A DNA stretch of 34,092 nt from Desulfovibrio sp. (GTDB lineage: Bacteria > Desulfobacterota > Desulfovibrionia > Desulfovibrionales > Desulfovibrionaceae): positions 1-34,092 of the forward strand of contig JAITHT010000085.1 in assembly GCA_031279825.1 (NCBI GenBank), in the 5' to 3' direction. Below the pieces are notes generated by a model, which worked only from the letters and a program-made list of their open reading frames with translations, ran no database searches and was not told the DNA's origin. Position 1 is the first letter of the stretch. Every line of letters starts with the position of its first letter. Below are positions 8,459 to 17,677 of the stretch, in pieces. The translations under genes were made by a program, and so were the position numbers.

Positions 8459-8780
8459 CTTTGAAACGCTGCACTCGCCGCCCCCGGCGAAAACGAGTTT
8501 CGCCTGCCCCTCGTGCGCGAGAGCCGGCGCTCAGGCTGCCGGTTGCCGGAGCATTTGCAAAGTGAACATGCTCTGACGCGGCCGGATGGGCTTTGCGCAA
8601 CAGTCTTTTTTTCAGGCGCGGATTCCGCCGCAGCGTAAAAGCCCGTTTGCGCCGAGGGAGTCAACCTCGGCCAGATTGTTCGGCTCCAGAGCATCAGGCC
8701 GCCGTTACGGCGAATCCGTCCTTGACGGCAAGAGCGGCGTTAATGTAGATATCAGGACAAGCTTTGTGAAGGAAATGTCT
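8459..8780. other. non-coding gap before the LapG-type gene, with relict repeats
   Basis: No convincing gene. It begins with CTTTGAAACGCTGC, which resembles the hairpin at 12139-12164. It holds the 8523-8574 block that recurs at 22425-22471 and a GGAGC-type hairpin at 8548-8574. CGGCTCCAGAGCATCAGG near 8682-8700 resembles GTGCTCCAGAGCAGACAT at 22704-22721. An open frame continues upstream of the LapG-type gene through much of this stretch, but it has no start with a good ribosome binding site and looks incidental. Confidence 0.6.
8548..8574. repeat. GGAGC-type hairpin
   Basis: GGAGCAT...ATGCTC gives a 6-bp GAGCAT/ATGCTC stem around TTGCAAAGTGAAC. It is a member of the small palindrome family seen in at least seven gaps of this window. 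Confidence 0.55.
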
Positions 8781-9704
8781 ATGCGCCTGTACTCCGTTGC
8801 GCGGCAGAAACCGGATTGCGCGGTCTCAATCGGGCAACGCTTCCCGCGCGCTTTGCGTTCCGCAACCGGGATGCTGCTGCCCGCGCTGTCCCTTTTAATC
8901 GCGCTCGCGCCGCGCCCGGCATCGGCACAACCCGCCGGGGAATACCTGCTCAGACCCCATCCGCATGCCTCCATCCCGGTGGCGGCGCCCCAGCTCAATC
9001 GGCCGTCCCCGGAGTTGCTCCTGCTGAAAAGCAAAGCCCTTCTGCTCAAGGAGCATCTTCCTCCGGAAGTCGATCACATGTGGAAAAACTGGCGACGACT
9101 GCTTTCCCGTCATGATCCCGCGACCGCTTTCAGCACGGACTCATGCCTGATGCCCTCTCCTGTCCTCAGCCAGTGGCAAAATCTCACCGCCCGCATACCC
9201 GCCATGGAGCCGGTTGAAAAACTCCGCCTCATCAACGGCTTTTTTAACAACTGGACAAGCGTGCCCGACACTATAAACTATAATACCAAGGAATACTGGG
9301 CTCTGCCGGAAGAGTTTCTGCGCAAGGGCGGCGGCGATTGCGAAGACTTCGCCATCATCAAATACATGGCCTTACGCTATTTTTCCTGGCCGCCGGAAGA
9401 TCTGTGGATACTCCTGCTGTATGATCGCCTTAATCAGGGCAGGCATGCCGTCTTGGCCACGCGCGTGCAAGATCGCGTATTTATTCTTGATAACCTGAGC
9501 AAGCCGGCCTATCTGCTGATTCCGGAACAACAATATGCGGAACATGTCTCTCCCATATACGCCGTCAACGAATTGGGCTTATGGCGTTTTATCAGTGAAA
9601 GCGAAGAAAGGGACTACCGCCCGGATCACATGCCCGTTGCCGGAGGTCAGGATAGCCGGGGAAACTCTCAAAAACCATCCTCCAACATACTCCCGCCGAA
9701 GTGA
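8781..9704 (+). CDS. LapG-type periplasmic transglutaminase-like cysteine protease
   Basis: Predicted 307-residue member of the bacterial transglutaminase-like cysteine proteinase family (BTLCP). Its best-known member, LapG of Pseudomonas, cleaves the N-terminus of a giant surface adhesin to release cells from biofilms, under control of the c-di-GMP receptor LapD. The catalytic triad is visible: Cys187 in GGGDCEDFA, His222 in GRHAVL and Asp237 in FILDNL. A signal peptide with a hydrophobic core (MLLPALSLLIAL, 31-42) and probable cleavage after ASA at 49 places it in the periplasm. Start chosen at 8781, where GAAGGAA lies six bases upstream; a longer frame opens at 8586 without such a site. 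The C-terminus after about 285 is Ser/Pro-rich. No LapD-like or adhesin gene is in the window. Confidence 0.85.
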   Translation: MRLYSVARQKPDCAVSIGQRFPRALRSATGMLLPALSLLIALAPRPASAQPAGEYLLRPHPHASIPVAAPQLNRPSPELLLLKSKALLLKEHLPPEVDHMWKNWRRLLSRHDPATAFSTDSCLMPSPVLSQWQNLTARIPAMEPVEKLRLINGFFNNWTSVPDTINYNTKEYWALPEEFLRKGGGDCEDFAIIKYMALRYFSWPPEDLWILLLYDRLNQGRHAVLATRVQDRVFILDNLSKPAYLLIPEQQYAEHVSPIYAVNELGLWRFISESEERDYRPDHMPVAGGQDSRGNSQKPSSNILPPK

Positions 9705-9752
9705 ACGCGCCTTGCGCCGTTCGGCCATAGTTTCAATTATCGGAGACAATAT

Positions 9753-11108
9753 ATGAGAATATGCGTTGTGGGTACAGGCTATGTAGGCATGGTCAGCGCA
9801 GCCTGCTTTGCGGAAACAGGCAACGACGTGTGTTGCGTTGACGTTAACCCTGAAATTGTGGATGCCCTGCGCCGGGGAAAGATACATATCTTTGAACCCG
9901 GCCTGGAGGATCTTGTCCGGCGTAACACCGGCGACGGCCGGCTGCTGTTTACCACGGATCCCGCCCGAGGGCTCGACGGCGCCGAGATCGTCTTTATCTG
10001 CGTGGGTACCCCTTCAAACGAAGACGGTTCCTGCGACTTGCATTATGTCTTGCAGGCGGCGAGAGATATAGGCCGCCACATGCGCCGCCCCCTGATCGTG
10101 CTGGACAAATCCACCGTGCCCGTGGGCACGGCTCAGGCGGTACATGACGCCATCGCCGAAGAACAGGCGAAACGCAAAACGAGTATCCCCTACGATGTCG
10201 TGTCCAATCCCGAATTCCTCAAGGAAGGGGACGCCGTCAATGATTTCATGAAACCGGATCGCGTGGTGGTGGGCACAGAAAACGAGGAATCCGCGGCGGT
10301 GCTGCGGGAGCTCTACTCACCATTCGCCCGCAGCCGGGAAAAACTGATCGTCACCAGCGTGCGCAGCGCCGAAATGATCAAATACGCGGCCAACTGCATG
10401 CTGGCCACAAAAATATCCTTTATCAACGAGATAGCCTGCATTTGTGAAAAAGTCGGCGCCGATGTCCGGGACGTGCGCGCCGGCATAGGCGCGGATCACC
10501 GCATCGGCTATCACTTTATCTATCCCGGGCTGGGATACGGTGGCTCATGTTTTCCCAAGGACGTGCGCGCCCTCATCCATACCGCCAAAAACGCCGGCGT
10601 GGAACCGGAATTGCTCAATGCCGTGGACAGGGTCAATCAACGGCAAAAAATACGCATGGCCGAGCGCATTGAGGGATACTTCGCCTCCCGCGGAGGCGTA
10701 AACGGAAAAACCCTGGCAGTCTGGGGATTGTCGTTTAAGGCCAATACCGACGATATCCGGGAGTCCGCGGCTCTCGCCATTATCAATTACCTCTCCGCCA
10801 AGGGCATGCGCGTGCGCGCCTTTGATCCTGTGGCCGGCGACAATGTCGCGCGCGCGCTTGACGATAATCCTCTGGTCAGTATTGTTAAAAAACAGTACGA
10901 TGCCCTTGCCGGAGCCTGCGCGCTTCTGGTGGCCACAGAATGGAACCAGTTCCGTACGCCCGATTTCGACCGGATTAAAACCGCTTTGGAATACCCCGTT
11001 CTTTTCGATGGACGCAATCTATACTCCGGCGCCGGTATGGTAAAAAAAGGCTTTGTCTATTTCGGCGTCGGCAGAGGCGCGGAAGAAAAATTTCCTGTTT
11101 CTCTCTGA
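9753..11108 (+). CDS. ugd: UDP-glucose 6-dehydrogenase
   Basis: Oxidises UDP-glucose to UDP-glucuronate with two NAD+, supplying precursors for polysaccharides and LPS. The 451-residue protein has the N-terminal Rossmann motif VVGTGYVGMVSA (5-16), VGTPSNEDGS, DKSTVPVGTA, the conserved SNPEFLKEGDA, Lys210 in EMIKYAAN and the catalytic Cys266 in GYGGSCFPKD. The C-terminal UDP-binding part begins near residue 318 (LAVWGLSFKANTDDIRES). GGAGA precedes the ATG at 9753. It lies 48 bp after the LapG-type gene in the same direction, so the two may be cotranscribed; both fit surface matrix formation. Confidence 0.95.
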   Translation: MRICVVGTGYVGMVSAACFAETGNDVCCVDVNPEIVDALRRGKIHIFEPGLEDLVRRNTGDGRLLFTTDPARGLDGAEIVFICVGTPSNEDGSCDLHYVLQAARDIGRHMRRPLIVLDKSTVPVGTAQAVHDAIAEEQAKRKTSIPYDVVSNPEFLKEGDAVNDFMKPDRVVVGTENEESAAVLRELYSPFARSREKLIVTSVRSAEMIKYAANCMLATKISFINEIACICEKVGADVRDVRAGIGADHRIGYHFIYPGLGYGGSCFPKDVRALIHTAKNAGVEPELLNAVDRVNQRQKIRMAERIEGYFASRGGVNGKTLAVWGLSFKANTDDIRESAALAIINYLSAKGMRVRAFDPVAGDNVARALDDNPLVSIVKKQYDALAGACALLVATEWNQFRTPDFDRIKTALEYPVLFDGRNLYSGAGMVKKGFVYFGVGRGAEEKFPVSL

Positions 11109-11185
11109 AATCGCTGCATTGCATATTCCGTATGGATGATCGTTTATGCCGACAAAACGCAAAATAGTCCGTGACAAAAAGAAGG

Positions 11186-11230
11186 ACTATGCTGTATAGT
11201 TATATCGAGAAATACAGTATACAGTATAGT
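11186..11230. promoter_or_regulatory. 13-bp inverted repeat, operator or hairpin candidate
   Basis: ACTATGCTGTATA (11186-11198) and TATACAGTATAGT (11218-11230) are inverted copies with a single mismatch, 19 bp apart. The right arm also holds a tandem ACAGTAT ACAGTAT. The AT-rich, phased arrangement suits a dimeric regulator site or a promoter region, but no known consensus is recognised. Confidence 0.4.
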
Positions 11231-11261
11231 GATGATAGTTTCACCTCAACGGCATCGCTGA

Positions 11262-11285
11262 GAGCGTTTCAGACATGAAAGGCTC
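11262..11285. repeat. GAGCGTTTCA hairpin
   Basis: GAGCGTTTCA-GACA-TGAAAGGCTC pairs at nine of ten positions. It belongs to the dispersed small hairpin family. Confidence 0.6.
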
Positions 11286-11431
11286 CACGGGGATTTTCGG
11301 ATAAGTCCTTGCCGCACGGGGAGATGGTTTCACCTGTTGCCGGCGGGCGTCAGGGGTGTCCTGCTCTATGGCAATTAACGCTCCAAATAGTCGTTTAACG
11401 GTAAGGAAAGCCCGCCTGCAACTATTTGGCG

Positions 11432-11457
11432 GCAAGGATTTTTCAGCGAATCCTTGC
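11432..11457. repeat. 9-bp perfect hairpin before cheW
   Basis: GCAAGGATT and AATCCTTGC flank TTTCAGCG. It lies two bases before the GAGTGTTTCA hairpin, forming a tandem pair about 25 bp upstream of the cheW ribosome binding site. Confidence 0.6.
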
Positions 11458-11458
11458 G

Positions 11459-11482
11459 GAGTGTTTCAAGCGTGAAATGCTC
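11459..11482. repeat. GAGTGTTTCA hairpin
   Basis: GAGTGTTTCA-AGCG-TGAAATGCTC pairs along nearly the whole arm with one G-T pair. It is a dispersed hairpin family member, ending 24 bp before the cheW start codon. Confidence 0.6.
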
Positions 11483-11506
11483 TAACGAATAACGAGGTAG
11501 TGTTCA

Positions 11507-11986
11507 ATGGATCAGGATCAGACAAAGAGACAGGATGCCGAACTCCTCCAGCTTGTAACCTTCAGCATCGGAGAAGAGGAGTTTGGAGTGGACATCCTTA
11601 AGGTGCAGGAAATTATCCGCACCATGGAAATCACCAGAGTGCCCCGAGCTCAGGCCTTTGTCGAAGGTGTGATCAACCTCCGGGGCAAGGTTATCCCTAT
11701 TATCGACCTGCGCCGCAGATTCGGCCTTGACTCTAAAGCCCATGATAAGCATACCAGAATTATCGTCATTGAAATCAATAATATGATTGTCGGATTTGTG
11801 GTTGATTCCGTTTCCGAGGTGTTGCGCATACCTGCCGGAACGGTGGAACCGCCGCCACCGGTTGTGGCCGGTCTTGAATCGGAATATATAAGCGGCGTGG
11901 GCAAACTGCATGACCGGTTGCTCATTTTACTTGATTTGGATAAACTGCTTTCCCATGACGATCTTGAATCCCTTGGACAGTTATAA
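11507..11986 (+). CDS. cheW: CheW chemotaxis coupling protein
   Basis: A 159-residue single CheW-like SH3-type domain protein that links methyl-accepting receptors to the CheA kinase at the inner face of the cytoplasmic membrane. The family pattern is clear: LVTFSIGEEEFGVDILKVQE, then PRAQAFVEGVINLRGKVIPI, then VGFVVDSVSEVLRIP and the closing ISGVGKLHDRLLILLDLDKL. Length is normal for CheW. GAGGT lies eight bases before the ATG. It stands alone, without cheA or receptor genes nearby, as is common where several chemotaxis clusters exist. It is followed at 25 bp by a clear hairpin terminator, so it is probably a single-gene transcript. Confidence 0.95.
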   Translation: MDQDQTKRQDAELLQLVTFSIGEEEFGVDILKVQEIIRTMEITRVPRAQAFVEGVINLRGKVIPIIDLRRRFGLDSKAHDKHTRIIVIEINNMIVGFVVDSVSEVLRIPAGTVEPPPPVVAGLESEYISGVGKLHDRLLILLDLDKLLSHDDLESLGQL

Positions 11987-12011
11987 CTTTTTGAAATAAT
12001 CGGCGCGGCTT

Positions 12012-12043
12012 CGCCACCAGTATGCACTGGTGGCGATTCTTGT
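12012..12043 (+). terminator. intrinsic terminator of cheW
   Basis: CGCCACCAG-TATGCA-CTGGTGGCG is a perfect 9-bp stem with a 6-base loop, followed by ATTCTTGTT, 25 bp past the cheW stop. It is the most convincing intrinsic terminator in the window. Confidence 0.8.
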
Positions 12044-12138
12044 TGCGGTGTCCCGGCCTGCGCTGTTCGCCGCATACCGCGGCAATTCGGCGTTTCGTGC
12101 CGTTATCGGGTAATTTCAGAAGAAATCTCCCTAATCTT

Positions 12139-12164
12139 GGAGCAGCTTAACTGTGAAACGCTCC
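12139..12164. repeat. GGAGC hairpin in the cheW-mfd gap
   Basis: GGAGC and GCTCC close an imperfect stem around CAGCTTAACTGTGAAA. CTTAACTGTGAAACGCTCC is close to CTTAACTTTGAAACGCTGC at 8454-8472, so both derive from one repeat family. Confidence 0.5.
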
Positions 12165-12240
12165 TTTCGATACGGCCAATGAAATTGATTCGGGCCATCC
12201 TGATCCCGTCCCTTCGGGGAGTGAAGGCGGACGCGTTCAT

Positions 12241-12270
12241 GCCCTATTCCGCTATCCTGCGGAATAGGGC
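12241..12270. promoter_or_regulatory. 12-bp perfect hairpin immediately before mfd
   Basis: GCCCTATTCCGC-TATCCT-GCGGAATAGGGC is a perfect stem with a 6-base loop ending 15 bp before the chosen mfd ATG. No T-tract follows (ATTTCCACTT), so it could be a weak terminator of upstream transcription, an attenuator or a translational control hairpin. It occupies the place where a ribosome binding site would be expected. Confidence 0.55.
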
Positions 12271-12285
12271 ATTTCCACTTTGAAA

Positions 12286-15200
12286 ATGCCCTTCAACCGG
12301 CACAACCCTTACCAGCGCCTTGCGCCGCACGGAGAAATTCCTTTGTCTCTCGCCTCTGTCGCCGATTGGCTGGCCGTTCCCGCCACGAGAACGGTCCACG
12401 TCACCCGATCCGGGTCGGGAACTTTAGCCAAGCTTGCCATCACATTGTTGAATGAAGGCCGCAACGTCACCGTTGTCGCGCGTAATCAGGCGGAGCTTGC
12501 CGAATACCGCGCCCTGCTCACGTTGTTCAATCCGGAACGGTCTCTGCATGACCCCTCCCCTACCAGAGCCCAGTGGATTCAACGTTTCGTCTCCATACCC
12601 CACCGCCCGGCCGCCTTCGGGGATAAAAGCGGCTGGGCCGAACGTATGGCCGCCCTCTATTCCCTGAAGAAACGGCGAGGAGTCCAGGGCGCGTTGATGA
12701 CTGTGGACAACTTTCTGCTGCGCACCCCCCCGGCGAATATCTTCGATTCCCATGAACTCCGCCTGCACAAAGGCATTGAGATGACGCCGGAGCTCATTCT
12801 GGAACAAGCCCTTGACTGGGGCTATCATCGCGTCTCACTGGTCAACGCGCCCGGAGATATAGCCGTTCGCGGCAATATTCTGGATATGTTCTGTCCCGGC
12901 TATCTGAATCCTTTGCGCCTGGAATTTTTCGGCGATATACTGGAAGATATCCGCCATTTCGACCCGCTTTCCCAGCGTTCTGTCGTGGACATCACAGAGC
13001 TGTACATGTTGCCGGTCTCTCCGGTAATCCTCAGCAGAGATCTTCGCCGCTCCGCCGAGGTTTTCTGGCAAAAAGAAGTCGAGAACGGACGCCTGGCGCC
13101 GTCGGACGTCTCCGGCTTGAGCCGTATGGCCGACGCCGGCAATCGGGACATCCTCTGCGGGTTATTTTACGAATATGCTTCCTGTATTGAAGACTGGCTG
13201 CCGCCCGACAATATATTCATCCTGCCGGGAGAAGACGAACTGGCCGCGCTTTTTGAAGAAGCGGAACGCAATTGGCTTGCCTTTCTTGCCCATATGGAAG
13301 CTGATACGGCCATATGCCAACCCGCGTCGCGCATACTGCGCCCGACGACGGAAGTGCATGCAATGTTATCCCGGGTCGACCGGGTATATTTTGAAACCTT
13401 GCAGACAGACATGCCGCCGACCGAAGAATACGCCGATGCCCTGCTGTGCCCTCTGCCGGAAACCCACTATCGCTCCTTTCAGGAAATCTTCCCCAGACCG
13501 GAAGATCAGGAGCGCCCATGGCAACAGCTTGTCTCATTGATGCGGGCATGGTCAACGAAGGTATCCCGCGAAAAACAGGACGCGCAAAAAAACAGGCGGG
13601 ATCATCCTTCTCTTGCGGTAGCGGGCAAGGCCGCGCACGAAGACTGTACCCCGGACAAGGCGCTTGCGGCAGATTCCGGAGGCCGGCTCATCCTTACCTT
13701 TTCCTCCAATCGGTCAAGGAGCCGCTTTCTCAATCTGGCCGCCCAGGACGGCATTACTCCCCATCTGCGCTATGACGAAGCGAACAGCGGACTGTTCGCC
13801 CTGGTATCCCCCTTTCGTAAGGGACTGCATCTTATCTGGAACAACACGCTCATCCTTGGCGAAGACGTATTGCAGCCGAGAGTCGAGAGGACCCGCAAGC
13901 TGCCGCAGGAGGCCTTTCGCGGAATGGATCGCCATGAGGGTCTGAACGAAGGGGATTTGCTCGTACACCGCGATTACGGCATCGGCATCTTCAGCGGACT
14001 GCACCGTATGGACCTCGGCGGCACGCAAAACGACTATCTTCTCCTTCTGTATGCCGGCGACGACAAGCTGTATCTGCCGGTGGACCGCCTCTCTCTGATT
14101 CAGCGTTTTAAAGGCGCCGAAGGTTCCTCACCCTTGCCGGACCGCCTGGGCGGCGCCCAATGGACGGCCAGTAAAGAAAAAGCTAAAAAAGCCATTGAAA
14201 AAATCGCCGCGGACCTGGTCCAGATGTACGCCGCGCGCAAGGTGGAAAAAAAGAACTTTCATTATGCGCCGGTTGATGAACTGTACAGAGAGTTCGAGGC
14301 GTCTTTCGGATTTGAGGAAACGCCGGATCAGGCAAAGGCCATAGAAGACGTACTGGAGGATATGGAAAAGGCCGAGCCCATGGATCGCCTGATCTGCGGC
14401 GATGTAGGCTTCGGCAAGACAGAAGTGGCACTTCGCGCCACGTTCCGGGCGACGCTTGAAGGCCGTCAAGTAGCCCTGCTTTGTCCCACAACCGTCCTGG
14501 CAGAACAGCATTACCAAACCTTTCGCAGCCGGCTGGCGGGTTTTCCCGTGAATATCGGCATACTCTCGCGCTTTGTCAGTCGCTCCAAACAAAAAGAAGT
14601 GCTTGATGCCGTAGCCAAAGGCCAGATAGACATGCTCATCGGCACGCATCGCCTGCTCTCCAAGGATGTGATCATCCCGCACCTGGGTTTACTCATTCTG
14701 GATGAAGAACAACGCTTCGGCGTACGCCATAAGGAACGCCTGAAAGAACTGCGCAAAAACGTCGATGCCCTTACCCTGACGGCAACCCCTATTCCGCGCA
14801 CTTTGCAGCTCTCTTTGTCCGGCATCCGCGAACTTTCCATCATCGAAACGCCGCCTCCGGAGAGAAAACCCGTCGCCACGGCGCTTATCGATCGCGACGA
14901 CGCCACCTTGCGCGGCATACTGGAGCGCGAACTCAACCGCGAGGGTCAGGTGTTTTGGGTATATAACCGGGTGCAAGGACTGGAGCAGGCGGCAGGTTAT
15001 GTCAGAAGGCTCGCCCCCCAGGCGAGGATAGGCATAGCCCACGGCCAGATGAGCGAAACCGAGTTGGAAGAATCCATGCACAAATTCTGGCATGGGGAAC
15101 TGGACATCCTGGTCTGCACGTCCATTATAGAATCAGGGTTGGATTTTCCCAGGGCCAATACCCTTATCGTGGATCAGGCGCAGATGTTCGGCCTGGGACA

Positions 15201-15981
15201 ATTATACCAGTTGCGCGGTCGCGTGGGTCGTTCAGATCGACAGGCATTTGCCGTATTCATCACCTCAGAGCCGGACAAGCTGCCGGAATTGGCCCGCCAG
15301 CGCATGCGTATCATCCTGGAAATGGATTATCTCGGCGCGGGTTTCCGGGTAGCCATGGAAGATCTCCGCCTACGCGGCGCCGGCAATATCCTTGGAGAAG
15401 CGCAAACCGGGCATATGAACCGGCTCGGCCTCGATCTTTTCCTCGAAATGCTGGAAGAAGCCGTAGCCAAGCTCAAAGGCGAACCCGTACGCAACCATCG
15501 CGAGACGGAACTTTCTGTCGGCGTCCCGGCCTTTATTCCCAAGTTTTATATGGAGGACAGCATGGAACGCCTGCGCTATTACAAGCTCCTCTCTTCCTCG
15601 CAGGACGACGAAAGCCAGCAGGACACCGTTTTTGAAATACGCGACCGCTTCGGCACCATCCCCGACGAATTGGAAAACTTTATCTCCATCCTCTCCTTTA
15701 AACGCTATCTCAGCAAACGGGCGGTAAACAAGGCGGAAATCTTCCCGGACAAACTCCGTTTGAGCTTTGCCGAAGACGCTCCCCTCGATCCCACCCAGCT
15801 CATAGAATTCGTTATACATCTGAAAGCACAGGGAGAGAACGTGCACCTCTATCCTCCGGCCGTGCTGGAACTACCCCTGCATGGAAGCAATGTGGAAGAA
15901 CGCCTCTCCGCCGCCCGTTCTATTCTTGCCCGGCTTCTGGAGCAGCCGGACGACGCGCGGGCGATTCCACAGGCATCCTGA
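12286..15981 (+). CDS. mfd: transcription-repair coupling factor
   Basis: DNA translocase that removes RNA polymerase stalled at lesions and recruits UvrA. The 1231-residue protein has an N-terminal UvrB-like region (MTVDNFLLRTPPANIF, FFGDILEDIRHFDP), an RNA-polymerase-interacting CarD-like domain from about 550 (GDLLVHRDYGIGIFSGL), Walker A GDVGFGKTE with Lys711, a DEEQ box at 806-809, the RecG-like motor block with LTATPIPRTL, SIIESGLDFPRANT and QLYQLRGRVGRSDR, and the C-terminal TRCF domain. An in-frame TTG at 12280 is an alternative start; I chose the ATG at 12286, though neither has a good ribosome binding site and a hairpin sits just upstream. Slightly longer than E. coli Mfd (1148) because of a low-complexity insert near 420-460. 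The ruvA start is 13 bp downstream. Confidence 0.96.
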   Translation: MPFNRHNPYQRLAPHGEIPLSLASVADWLAVPATRTVHVTRSGSGTLAKLAITLLNEGRNVTVVARNQAELAEYRALLTLFNPERSLHDPSPTRAQWIQRFVSIPHRPAAFGDKSGWAERMAALYSLKKRRGVQGALMTVDNFLLRTPPANIFDSHELRLHKGIEMTPELILEQALDWGYHRVSLVNAPGDIAVRGNILDMFCPGYLNPLRLEFFGDILEDIRHFDPLSQRSVVDITELYMLPVSPVILSRDLRRSAEVFWQKEVENGRLAPSDVSGLSRMADAGNRDILCGLFYEYASCIEDWLPPDNIFILPGEDELAALFEEAERNWLAFLAHMEADTAICQPASRILRPTTEVHAMLSRVDRVYFETLQTDMPPTEEYADALLCPLPETHYRSFQEIFPRPEDQERPWQQLVSLMRAWSTKVSREKQDAQKNRRDHPSLAVAGKAAHEDCTPDKALAADSGGRLILTFSSNRSRSRFLNLAAQDGITPHLRYDEANSGLFALVSPFRKGLHLIWNNTLILGEDVLQPRVERTRKLPQEAFRGMDRHEGLNEGDLLVHRDYGIGIFSGLHRMDLGGTQNDYLLLLYAGDDKLYLPVDRLSLIQRFKGAEGSSPLPDRLGGAQWTASKEKAKKAIEKIAADLVQMYAARKVEKKNFHYAPVDELYREFEASFGFEETPDQAKAIEDVLEDMEKAEPMDRLICGDVGFGKTEVALRATFRATLEGRQVALLCPTTVLAEQHYQTFRSRLAGFPVNIGILSRFVSRSKQKEVLDAVAKGQIDMLIGTHRLLSKDVIIPHLGLLILDEEQRFGVRHKERLKELRKNVDALTLTATPIPRTLQLSLSGIRELSIIETPPPERKPVATALIDRDDATLRGILERELNREGQVFWVYNRVQGLEQAAGYVRRLAPQARIGIAHGQMSETELEESMHKFWHGELDILVCTSIIESGLDFPRANTLIVDQAQMFGLGQLYQLRGRVGRSDRQAFAVFITSEPDKLPELARQRMRIILEMDYLGAGFRVAMEDLRLRGAGNILGEAQTGHMNRLGLDLFLEMLEEAVAKLKGEPVRNHRETELSVGVPAFIPKFYMEDSMERLRYYKLLSSSQDDESQQDTVFEIRDRFGTIPDELENFISILSFKRYLSKRAVNKAEIFPDKLRLSFAEDAPLDPTQLIEFVIHLKAQGENVHLYPPAVLELPLHGSNVEERLSAARSILARLLEQPDDARAIPQAS

Positions 15982-15994
15982 AAGGAAAAACAGC

Positions 15995-16599
15995 ATGATT
16001 GCCTACGTTGCAGGACGGATAGCCGAAATAACGGAAAATACATGCGTCGTCGTTACCGCTGCCGGTGTGGGCTACGAGCTGTTCCTGTCGTCACCCTCCT
16101 TGTCTCGACTTTCCGGCCGGGGAGAAGAAGTCCGCTTTTTCACCTGCACGGTGGTGCGGGAGGATGCTCTGGAATTATTCGGTTTTGACACCTGGGATGA
16201 AAGAGACGCCTTTTTGGTGCTCATCTCCATATCGCGGGTCGGGGCGCGCACGGCCATGGCTATTCTTTCGGTATTCCGCCCCGACGATCTGCGCCGTATG
16301 GTAGCGGATAACGACGCGCTTTCCCTGACACGCGTTTCCGGCATCGGCAAGAAAACCGGACAACAAATCTTTCTTGAACTCGGATACAAACTTAAAGGTA
16401 AGGCGGCATCTCCGGCAAACGCCTTCGGAACGCCTCATTCCGAAGGGACACTGGCCGACGCTGTTGCCGGACTCGTCAACCTCGGCTATGCTGAGGCCGA
16501 TGCTCTGGCAGCGGCGAAAAAGGCGCTGACTGAAGAACCTGAACGGGATGTGGGCGAAACCTTGCGCGCCGCCCTGAAGACTTTAGCCAGGAGGCGTTC

Positions 16600-16603
<4 letters not shown>
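15995..16603 (+). CDS. ruvA: Holliday junction DNA helicase subunit RuvA
   Basis: Tetrameric junction-binding protein that loads RuvB rings and drives branch migration. The chosen ATG at 15995 has AAAGGAAAAA upstream and gives 202 residues, as in E. coli (203). The open frame starts further upstream, inside mfd, but that part is not RuvA-like. The three usual domains are visible: an OB-fold starting [12 protein letters not shown], two helix-hairpin-helix motifs ([19 protein letters not shown] and [19 protein letters not shown]), and a C-terminal helical RuvB-binding domain ([21 protein letters not shown]). It lies 13 bp after mfd and overlaps ruvB by ATGA. No ruvC accompanies it here, though ruvC often precedes ruvA. 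Confidence 0.95.
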
Positions 16604-17589
<986 letters not shown>

Positions 17590-17593
17590 TGTC

Positions 17594-17621
17594 CGGTGCA
17601 TTTGCAACGTGCAAAGGCTCC
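17594..17621 (+). terminator. hairpin after ruvB
   Basis: GGTGCATTTGC-AACGTG-CAAAGGCTCC pairs at nine of eleven positions and begins five bases after the ruvB stop. No T-tract follows. It is a GGAGC-family relative and may stabilise or end the mfd-ruvAB transcript. Confidence 0.45.
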
Positions 17622-17677
17622 ATCGCTACGTAACCCGGGAAAACGGCATGGGCCGGAAGAGCCATGCCGCTTGCTCC

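Larger units (their letters stand above)
11109..11506. other. 398-bp gap before cheW filled with inverted repeats
   Basis: No gene is seen. Five separate inverted repeats lie here: 11186-11230, 11262-11285, 11383-11429 (CCAAATAGT and ACTATTTGG, perfect 9-bp arms 29 bp apart), 11432-11457 and 11459-11482. This is the most palindrome-dense gap in the window and separates ugd from cheW. Confidence 0.7.

Noticed and set aside
11109-11506. CRISPR-like array
   Set aside because: The inverted repeats differ from each other and have no regular direct repeat and spacer spacing.
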